Below are positions 18,027 through 26,013 of a DNA stretch of 27,500 bases, one piece after another. The DNA is from Emiliania huxleyi CCMP1516. Taxonomy: Eukaryota; Haptophyta; Isochrysidales; Noelaerhabdaceae. Location of the stretch: assembly GCF_000372725.1 (NCBI RefSeq), contig NW_005199536.1, forward strand, positions 1 to 27,500, in the 5' to 3' direction. The translations under genes and the position numbers were made by a program. Under the pieces are notes generated by a model. That model saw nothing but the letters and a program-made list of their open reading frames with translations, made no database searches and had not been told where the DNA came from. Position 1 is the first letter of the stretch. Each line of letters begins with the position of its first letter.

Positions 18027-20151
18027 TCACCCATCTGGAAACACTATTCGCCCCGAGACGAACCCGTTATCTGAATGGCCCTCGTGATCAGTCCCACTCC
18101 CACTCCGCCTCTGACGTCTGCTGGTCTGCACATCTGCGCCGACAGCGGTGGCGTTATCGGCCGTGCTGCGCCTCCGTCGTCCGCCCGCAGCCATCAGACC
18201 GAGCACAACCCTCTCCTCCGGCGCGGGCGTCCGCACCAGAGTCAACGGCGACGCAGCAGGAGCCGCGGGCGGCGCGGGCGGCGGCGCGGGGGGCTCGGAG
18301 CAGCGCTGCGGCTTGGCCCACCTCGCTGTGGCCACTGCCCGGCGGCCGCCTTCGACCGCAGGGGCGGCGGCGCGGAGAGGTGCGGCTGCGGCGCCAGCCG
18401 CGGGCGCGGCGCCAGCCGCGGCGGGCGTGGCGCCCGAAGCGGCGGCGCCGCCGCTCTCGAACAAGAGCTGGTTGAGGTCGAGCGTGGGCGGCAGCCATGG
18501 GATGGACAGGGGCGCGGGCACGCGATTGCTGCCTCGCCACGCCGCCCACTCATCGGGCGGGAGGCCGACCTGAGCAGCTTGATGAATTCGTTAGGTCGTT
18601 CATTACTTTGTCCGTTCGTGGCGAGAGGCGGACCTGCTTGCAGAAATGAACATCGGAGGCGGTGGTCACCGCGCCTGGGCGGGGGGGGGGAGTGGGGAGT
18701 GGGGAGTGGGGAGTGGGGAGTGGGGAGTGGGGAGTGGGGAGGGGAGGCGGGGCGAGGGTGCGAGGAGGGCGGGGGAAGTGGATGGGTGCGGCGAGGTGCG
18801 GCGAGCGGCGAGCAAGGGGCGCCGAGAGTGGGCGTCACGCCGAGCGCCGCGCACAGCGCCAGCCGCGGCTTGATGCGTCGCTCGAGCGACGCGGCGAGGT
18901 GGCGTGGCCGGAGGGTCGGGTCGGGAGGTGACAGCACGCCCGCCTGTGAGGAGGGTCCGAGAAGGTTCAGGGGAGGGGTGCTGCAGAGGCTTCGGGGGTG
19001 GGGGGGGGGGGGCACGCCTCGGCGAGGGCGAGGGCGGTGGGACGGAGGTTGGCCTCGAGGGAGAGGGTGAGCACCGCGGGGTACTGCGTTAGGAGCGGTC
19101 CGAGGGGCGCCATGCCGAGCGAGCGCAGGAAGTCGCACTTTGGCGCCAGGCTGGACTGCGTCGAGAGGGACAGCAGCGACGGCTGCGAGGAGAGGACGCG
19201 GCCAAGCTCCTCGACGCCCTCCCGCTGCAGAAAGGACACCGTCGGCTTGAGGTTCGCCTCGAGCGACAAGTCGAGAGTGATGGCGTGCGAGCGGACAACG
19301 CGCCCGACGTCGACGCCGAGCGAACGGAGGTAGTCCGCCGTCGGCCTCAGGTTCGCCTCGACCGAGACGCTGAGCAGCTGCGGGTAGCGGACGAGCGCCG
19401 CTACGGCGGCCGCCTCCCCCGCCTCGGAAGCGAGGAAGGCGTGCGAGGCGGCGAGGCGCGCGGGCTCGAGACCAACCACGGGAGGGAAGGACGCAACCAG
19501 TCGCCCCAGCGCCGCGGCGTCGAGGCCGAGAGTCCGGCCGAGCCAAGAGAGCGAACGGCGCGCGCCGTCGCCCGAGGCGAGCTGCCGCGCCGGCGACCAG
19601 CGAGAGACTCTGTCGACCGCGCGCTGGTCGAGCCCCATCTCGCGCAGCGTCTCGAGCACGGGGGAGGAGGCCTCGGCGCGCCAGAGCAGCGCCTGCGGCT
19701 GCCGTGCCACGAACTCTGCCGCCGACCGATTGGCGGCGCACACAAAGGGCTCGAGGTAGTCGAGCGCAGCGCGCAGCTTCACGTCGTCGAGCGTCAGCAG
19801 CAGCGGCTCCGCCGCGATCAGCTGCGCGGCGGGAGGGAGCCCCTTTGTGTCTCGCAGCGCGGCGAGCAGCGCGGCCGGCGAATGCGACAGCAGCGGCGGT
19901 AGCGCACGCGGCTGCCTCGCCAGCAGCTTTGCGAGGCGGTCGGGAGCAAGGCCCGCCGCGTCAAGCTCGGAGATGGACTGCTCAAGCGCCGCGGCCGATG
20001 CCGACATGCCGCCTGGTGCCTTGGCTGCGCGCTCGGCCAGCCGTCTCAAGGCCGCACCTCGCACGCCGATGCGAACGAGCACAGAGCGCACGTCGGCCGC
20101 GGCTGTGAGTGCTGACGCTGCGACGAGCGCGGCAGCCGCGAGGAAACACAT
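18027..20151 (-). CDS. mTERF-family protein
   Basis: Exon 1 (20151-19018) is followed by a GC-AG intron (18944-19017, 74 nt) and exon 2 (from 18943). A third exon starting near 18568 (VGLPPDEWAAWRG...WLPPTLDLNQLLFES) and ending at 18027 is likely, but the exon 2 donor is not fixed (perhaps GGC/GTGACG). The protein starts with a hydrophobic signal, MCFLAAAALVAASALTAAAD, consistent with organelle import via the ER or directly. It then carries repeated mTERF helices: FPPVVGLEPARLAASHAFLA, YPQLLSVSVEANLRPTADYL, HAITLDLSLEANLKPTVSFL, QPSLLSLSTQSSLAPKCDFL, YPAVLTLSLEANLRPTALAL, and the terminal LEKRIKPR-type motif LERRIKPRLALCAALG. mTERF proteins bind organelle nucleic acid and regulate transcription, translation or splicing there. 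The C-terminal Ala/Pro/Arg-rich tail is of uncertain reality. Confidence 0.85.
18683..18742. repeat. GGGAGTG minisatellite inside the mTERF gene
   Basis: About seven copies of a 7-bp GGGGAGT unit. On the coding strand it reads CACTCCC and lies in the presumed intron between exons 2 and 3 of the mTERF gene. Confidence 0.85.
18944..19017 (-). other. Intron 1 of the mTERF gene (GC-AG)
   Basis: 74 nt, donor GCCGAG/GCGTGC, acceptor CTCACAG/GCGGGC, phase 0. It includes a C12-14 run. Splicing joins the fifth mTERF repeat to the conserved LERRIKPR motif. Confidence 0.8.
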
Positions 20152-20489
20152 ACTCTCGCTACACCTTCACTGCCACGTCCGTGCCGTGCCAGCCTTCCAG
20201 ACACTTTGCGAGAATCGTCTGAGATTCCTCTGGCGGCAGCGGCAGTCGGCTGTGGCCGAGCAAGGCAGCGGGGCACGGCGGCGGCTTCCCACGCGCGCGA
20301 TTTCTTTTTTGGTAGTACTCGCACTACCAAACCTAACCTCGCACTGCAAGATTCCTCCCAGACCCGTTCGTTGTACGTCGAAGTTCCGTCCCTTGGTGGG
20401 ATGAAAGCAGAAAGGGGGGTCCTCCGCACAAGCCGGCTCCGCCGCTCACGGGGTTTTGCCCTCTCCTGAGTTACCCTAGCCGTCCCAAC
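20152..20489. other. Intergenic, presumed mTERF promoter and Sec63-like gene 3' UTR
   Basis: 338 bp without a supported gene. A short dyad around GGTAGTACTCGCACTACC (about 20311-20328) could form a hairpin. Confidence 0.4.
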
Positions 20490-21879
20490 CTACTGGAGGG
20501 GCGGCGGGTCGTCGTCGCCGTCGAGCGCGGGCACGTCGTCCTCGACGACGTCGAAGCTGCACTCGAAGGCGAGGTCCACCCCGGTCACCGACGTCGAGAG
20601 CACGTGCACCGCGAGGCGGTACGTCCCCGCCTTGTCCGGCGCCGTGAAGCCGCACTCCTGCGACGGCTCGACCGTCTGCGCGTTCAGGTCTTTGACGACC
20701 ATCGGCTGCGCCGAGAGCAGCGAGTTCGGCGTCTTTGGCTCGTCCTTGAGCCCCTCGACGTACAGCCTACAGCGAGACGGCTCCGGCACGGCTCCGGACA
20801 AGGCTCTCCGAGCAGGCGGCGGGCGCGGCCTACGTCGGCGTTGCCAATACGCCTCGTAGATGCCGTCTTGACTGCTGGCCGGCGGCGGCTCGTCGCCGTC
20901 GATGCCAGCATGGTGCCGCAGCAGCGCAACCTTGACACGGAGCTGAGGCGCGCGGGGCGGAGCGGCGTGAGCGGCGGCAGGCGGCGGGCGTACAAGCGCC
21001 GCAAGCAGGGGGAAAGCGGGTGGAGGCGGCAGGGCGGCGGCAGAGGCGGCGGATGGAGGGGCAGCGGAGCGCGAGGGGCCGGGACAAACCTGCGCTCCCG
21101 CCATCACCTCCTTCGGCTCGCAAAACGCCTCGAGGCGCAGCTTTGGGCGGCGGAGGCCCTCCCCCTTGAGGATCTTCGCCATCAGCACCTGCGCCTCGAG
21201 CTCGTCGGGCGACCTACAGGAAGGTTCCAGGAAGGTTCCAGGAAGAGCTCCTCTCCACATCCACCGCGAGCGCGTCGTGCTGCCAGAGCTGGTTCGCGAT
21301 GAGCGCCGAGGTGCGCGCGACCGCGAGGATGGCGTGCACCCACCGGTACTGCGGCAGGTACATCTGCGCCTATCGCAGACAGCATCCGAGAAGCTTTAGC
21401 GGCAGCACGAGGCGGGGGTTGCAGTGCGCGGCAGCAGCATCCGGCGCCTGCACGAGCAGTTTGGTCGCCAGCTGCACCGCGACCGAGGCGTGCTGCGCGG
21501 TCGGCCCGTCCAGATCCGCGTCCTTCTCCTTCAGCGCCGCCCGCTGCCGGTTGATCTGCCACAGCATCGCGATGGCGTGGTTGCGCGCGGCGCCGCTCGC
21601 TTTGTCCACCCAGTCCATGTCAACCTTCTCCGCACGCATCGCCTCCTCCAGCTCGCTGATCTTGGAAGGCACGTCCGCAGGGATGATCCGGCACATGCAC
21701 GGCGCGGTCGCCAGCGCAAGCAGCACTTCGTTGACCGGGATCGTCCTGTTCGGGTCCTCTGGAAGCGGCTTGAGCGCCTCGCTCATGTGAGTCACGTCCT
21801 CCATCGCCTTCTTCATATGGTCCTCCGAGGGCATCTTCATGCCCGGCGGGAGGTGCTGGGCCATCTGCGAGAGGTCCAT
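20490..21879 (-). CDS. Sec63-domain protein without J domain
   Basis: Five exons (21879-21448, 21369-21272, 21213-21090, 20942-20851, 20766-20490) give 340 residues. The N-terminal half is helical (NHAIAMLWQINRQRAALKEK, ATKLLVQ then AQMYLPQYRWVHAILAVART). The C-terminal half looks like the Sec63 immunoglobulin-like end: RPKLRLEAFCEPKEVMAGAQ, LRVKVALLRHH, LYVEGLKDEPK, CGFTAPDKAGTYRLAVHVLS and VTGVDLAFECSFDVVEDD, then an acidic tail. Sec63 assists ER protein import and the same fold occurs in Brr2-type helicases. There is no J domain or transmembrane segment, and none was seen upstream. The TAG and TAG-like stops at 21370 and 21214 are 3' splice sites. Intron 2 (21214-21271) is the least certain. 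Confidence 0.7.
20767..20850 (-). other. Intron 4 of the Sec63-like gene (GT-AG)
   Basis: 84 nt, donor GAGGC/GTATTGG, acceptor CTGTAG/GCTGTA, phase 2. It joins GIYEA to LYVEGLKDEP. Confidence 0.65.
20943..21089 (-). other. Intron 3 of the Sec63-like gene (GT-AG)
   Basis: 147 nt, donor GCGCAG/GTTTGT, acceptor GCCTCAG/CTCCGT, phase 0. It joins KEVMAGAQ to LRVKVALL within the beta-sandwich. Confidence 0.75.
21214..21271 (-). other. Probable intron 2 of the Sec63-like gene with GGAACCTTC repeats
   Basis: About 58 nt; the acceptor CCTGTAG/GTCGCC is clear, while the donor (GC after GACGC) is inferred from phase. Its 3' part is CTTCCTGGAACCTTCCTGG repeated, the same repeat seen in introns of the TPR-JmjC gene 4-5 kb away. 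Confidence 0.55.
21370..21447 (-). other. Intron 1 of the Sec63-like gene (GC-AG)
   Basis: 78 nt, donor GTGCAG/GCGCCGGATG, acceptor GCGATAG/GCGCAGATG, phase 0. The sequences starting at donor and exon 2 are similar (AGGCGC then GATG), possibly an old target duplication. The acceptor TAG would otherwise be an in-frame stop. Confidence 0.75.
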
Positions 21880-22844
21880 CCTGAGTCGACTGGGACAGCG
21901 AGCTGAGCTCGACTGTCTGGCTCGGAATGGCCCACGGGAAAAGAATTAAAGCAGCGCCCACGGATTTGGGAATTTCACGGAGAACAAGGGAACGGCAGGC
22001 GGCGGCGGCGCAGGACGAGGCAGAAGAGAATGACGCGACAGAGGAGGAAGTGACAAGGGAGAGAACGACGAGAGTGGGACGGCCGCGAGGTGGCATGAAG
22101 GTTGCAGCGAGAATCGGCGAGAGACTGCGAAAAGAGATAGGAAGAGGCAGACTCCCTAGGGTGGGCGACGGCTAGCGCATCACACTCCTCTCCTTAAAAT
22201 CCCTGTGTGGTGGCGGCGTGCCGTCCTCCCATCCCTCCCTTGGGTTGTCTGTTTTCTTTCTTTCTTTCTTTAATTTCACGGATTTGGATTCCACGGATTT
22301 GTGCGGCGGAGCACCACACGGAGCCCGCGGAGCCAGCCCAACGGCGAAGACTCGCGCCCGCGCTTTAATCCAAAGAAGAAATCAAACGACAGAAAAGAAA
22401 CACGCATTTAAGGAATGAAATACAAGAATGTTATCAAAAGTGTCTCTCCCAGCAGACAGGCTCGACACAGCTCACAGGTGCGGACTGGCGCGTGCTAGCA
22501 CTATCACAAAAGAATTCTGCGCTCGGTTCACAGACCTTGATCCTTGTCCCCGCTCCCGTTCCCCTGCCTGTCTGTGTCCCTGATCGTCCTTACAAGATGC
22601 TTGCTGCTCGTGCAGGTGAGATTCTCTTCTTGCAGGTGAGATTCTCTTCTTGCAGGTGGGGATGTCCTTCTCCCACCCCTCGTTTGGTGTGTCCGTTTTA
22701 TGTGTTTATTTATTATTGAGAAGGAAATGCCTCCTTGGCGCTGCGCGCTGGTCTAGTTCACACGACAGACCATTCCGAATGGAATTTCTGCTATAGCCTC
22801 ATCTCACATCTGGCCGGGTGGCAAGGTGCATGTTCATGTGCCGT
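21880..22844. other. Intergenic region with dispersed repeats
   Basis: No convincing gene. The part next to 21879 is presumed promoter and 5' UTR of the Sec63-like gene. A (CTTT)n run occurs at about 22253-22272, preceded by a CCATCCCTCCCTTGGG block related to the dispersed repeat. CAGGTGAGATTCTCTTCTTG is present as a tandem run at about 22614-22654, leading into the second full dispersed-repeat copy. Confidence 0.5.
22585..22710. repeat. Dispersed repeat, copy 2
   Basis: Ordered similarity to 1450-1560 (TGATCGTCCTT, GCTCGTGCAGGTG, CAGGTGGGGA, CCCCTCGTTTGG, T-rich end). It differs by a local tandem expansion of a 20-21 bp unit containing GTGAGATTCTCTTCTTGCAG. Confidence 0.55.
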
Positions 22845-23636
22845 ACGCTCACCTGAGGGAGGGGTGTAGAGGATGTAGAGTGTAGAGCGCTGTAGAGCTG
22901 TAGAGATGTAGAGCGCTCTGGAGCTGTAGAGCTGTAGAGCTCTACATCCGGCGCGTGACGATGTGAGTCCGATGATTGTAGAGCGATGTAGAGCGCGATT
23001 TTGCTGTAGAGTCTGTTGTAGAGGCTCTACAGCAAAACCGCGGGAAGGCAGTGACTCAAAGAGGTCGAGCCGCACTAATGGGGTGTCTCCGAGCTTACTG
23101 GAGCTCTGATGGACGGCCCTGACTATCCCTGACACACAGAGAGTCACTCTGACGGCACACAACACCCTATAACTGCGTCATGACCAGCCTGCCATGCGTC
23201 GCCGGTGCCGCATTCGTCGCTGTGCTCTTCTTTAGCAGGCGGTGGACTGTCGGCTGCGAGGACGGTCGCATTTGCACGAGGCGAGAGGCGAGCATTGCTG
23301 CGCGTTGCATGCGCCATGACTCGCGCCAGCGCGTGCGGGAGGAGCAGGCTGACCGTTGAGTTGAGGGAGGCGAGTTGCGCTGGCCACTATCGCTACGCCG
23401 AGCCGAGCTGACGCGCCGAGGCGCCGGCCAGTTCGCCGCTTATGATGTAGAGTTTGTTGTAGAGATTTCACGTTGTAGAGCGCCTCTACATCGCTCTACA
23501 ACGCAGGCGCCTCGTCACGCGGCGGATGTAGAGCTCTACAGCTCTACAGCGCTCCAGAGCGCTCTACATCTCTACAGCTCTACAGCGCTCTACACTCATC
23601 ACTCTACATCCTCTACACCCTCCCTCAGACGCTCAC
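22845..23636. mobile_element. Non-autonomous DNA transposon with long TGTAGAG inverted repeats and 8-bp target duplication
   Basis: The element (22853-23628, 776 bp) begins CTGAGGGAGGGGTGTAGAGG and ends with the near reverse complement CCTCTACACCCTCCCTCAG. The inverted repeats align for about 130 bp with small indels and are made mostly of TGTAGAG units. Directly outside both ends is the identical octamer ACGCTCAC (22845-22852 and 23629-23636), a perfect target-site duplication. The interior has no transposase-like frame, so it must be mobilised in trans. An 8-bp duplication is typical of hAT and P-type elements; the termini are not a clear match to either, so the superfamily is open. Confidence 0.88.
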
Positions 23637-24385
23637 TCGGGAGTGTGTCAGCCCAGCGCTGAGTGTCTTGTGAGTTTCTGTGTTCAGTCTGTGACTGTTT
23701 TTCGCTCCAGCGTGCCGTCATCTCCTCTTCTCCTGTGGCCCGCGTCCACTACACCGCGCTGGTGTCTGACTGTCGCTGTGGTGTCCTGTCCGAACTGGAA
23801 CCTTCGATACATACAAATTGTATCATAAAACATACGGACTAAGGTAAGGTAAACATCCGTCCACACACACACAACTCACAAGCGGTGGTGGGGCAAGGTG
23901 GTGGTGGGGCGAGACCCTCGCGCCTCCGGCGCGGGTTGCAGGTCCTCGATGCAGGTCCCACAGCGCCACAGGTCGGACGCACCTGGCAGGTGTGGGACCC
24001 TGGCATGAGCCATGACGGACCCAGGAGGGGACTACTGGACACTGGCTGGTATAGGAGGTGTCTTCCCATTCCCTCGAAAAAGCCCCCCCCCCCCCCCCCG
24101 CGGCCCTCTCTCTGCACAGCGCTACAAAAGGGGCGCGAGGCGTAGGTTACCTCTTCGCGTGTGGCGTATAGCCGGCGTAGGACAAGGACAAAGAACCTCG
24201 ACAAAGAACCCTGCACAAAGATCGCACGGGCGGGGGGACCTGTTTCCTATCCTTTTTACACGACCCATTCACCCCCATCTCACAGTAGAGAGGTGTCCAT
24301 TTCGTCATTCGTGTCGTAGCTCGTGTCGTAGGCGCGTCCACGTTACCTTCTTTCTACGGAGGACCCCAGTGCAGTCACTGTGTGA
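23637..24385. other. Intergenic, no gene recognised
   Basis: Downstream (3') of the TPR-JmjC gene. It holds a C15 homopolymer (about 24087-24101) and a small CAGGTC/CCCACA/TGTGGGACC inverted arrangement around 23940-24000. No coding or RNA gene is supported. Confidence 0.4.
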
Positions 24386-25968
24386 TCAGAGCTCCTCCTT
24401 CCCCCCGCCACCCGCGGCGCCTCCCTCTGCGCCCGCGCCGCACCCCTCCTGCTGGAACATGTCCGCGAGGGCCGAGAGCCCCTGCCCCTGGCCGCTCGCC
24501 GACGCGGCGTACCAGAGGTTGACCGCGAGGTTTCGCCTCGCGCCCCGGGAGGTCGAAATGACGGCGTGGTGCCAGCCGCGCGGCAGGAAGAGTGCGTCGC
24601 CCCTCCGCACCTCGCAGAGGGAGGGCGACGCCCTTGCGACGGCGGGGTGCGTGCTCGCCACGTCGTCCGCAAAGACGTTGAGCTTGGCGACGTTGTGCCG
24701 CACCTGAATGAATGAGGGACTCCATTCACACAGTCATGCATTCGTCCATAGCTTGGCGACGTTGTGCCGCACCTTGTCGAAAGTGGTCTCGTTGGTCACG
24801 CCGCCGGCCTACGCGCTGTGAGCACACCAACCTCGGGGCGGGAAGAGCGGCCTTGTGCGGCGTATTCAGAGCACCGCGTGAGCACGAGGGTACGAATACA
24901 GCGAATACAGCGGAAGACGTGTCCTCACGAGCGCTAGTCGGAGTACAAGAATACGCCTTCCGCGTCTAGTGCCGCCGGCCGCGAGGTCGAAGCCGTGCCT
25001 CCGGATGGTGGCGGCGCCGTAGTAGAGGTGCTTCGCGTCGGCGGGCGGGAAGAGCAGCGCGCGCTTCGTGCCGCGGAGCTGGTAGAGTAGGATATCGTAC
25101 AGGTCAGAGTATTATTAGTACTATTATCATCATTACTATCTCCACCTGGTAGAGCAGGTTGTCGTACAGGTCAAAGTGGAGCCCGTTCTTCATGAGCGCG
25201 CCGCCCACCCACAAGTTGGCGATGGAGAGCGACGAGGGCGGCAGCGCGGTAGAGAGGCAGACCCCGCGCAGCAGCGGCGGGAGGCGGAGCAGGTTGAGCT
25301 GCGCGAGGTACGCCTCGAATGGGACCGCCTCCGCCGCCTACAGACACCAGGGCGGGCTCCAAACGGGCCCCGCAAGGGCGCGATCGAGGCAAACCCGCCT
25401 CCGCCGCCTCGCCAGTCAGCTTGAGGAAGTCGGCCACGTACACGGAGCAGCGCGCCGGCTCCACGAGCGCGTCGGCGGCGGCGTCGAGGGTGGGGTGGGT
25501 GGTGGTGGGCATCGCCTAGAAGGCTCCTAGAAGGCTCCTAGGAAGGCTCCTAGAAGGCTCCTAGAGGGGGGGGGGGGGGGTTGGGCATCGCCATCATCTC
25601 GACGAGCGTCTCGCCCACCGCGGCTGCGATGGCGGCGTCGTCCCACGCGTTCGCCGCCCAGCCGGCGGTCGCGTTCCGCAGCAGCAGAGGCCCGCCGGTG
25701 AGCAGCGCCTGAGGAAGGTTCCGGGAAAGCTCGGGGAAGGGTCCGAGCAGGTGCCAACGCCCCGAACACGAGCACGGCGCCTCTGGCCCCGCCGCCAGCA
25801 CAGCCTCGAGCGTCGACTCGGAGCAGCGCGGCGCCTCCTCGAAGATGGGCGGGTACCTCGCCTCCGCACCCACCTCCGCACCCACCTCCGCACCCGCCCC
25901 CGCCCCCGCCCCCGCCAGCCTCGACTCGCCGAGCTTGGCGGAGTCTCCGCCGCCGCCGCCTCCGCCGC

Positions 25969-26013
<45 letters not shown>

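Noticed and set aside
21220..21245. GGAACCTTCC repeats as heat-shock elements
   Set aside because: The GAA and TTC blocks are not at the alternating 2-bp spacing of a heat-shock element, and the repeats sit at 3' ends of introns.
21927..22175. 82-codon plus-strand frame (Arg/Glu-rich)
   Set aside because: It lies opposite the presumed 5' UTR of the Sec63-like gene and shows no recognisable domain.
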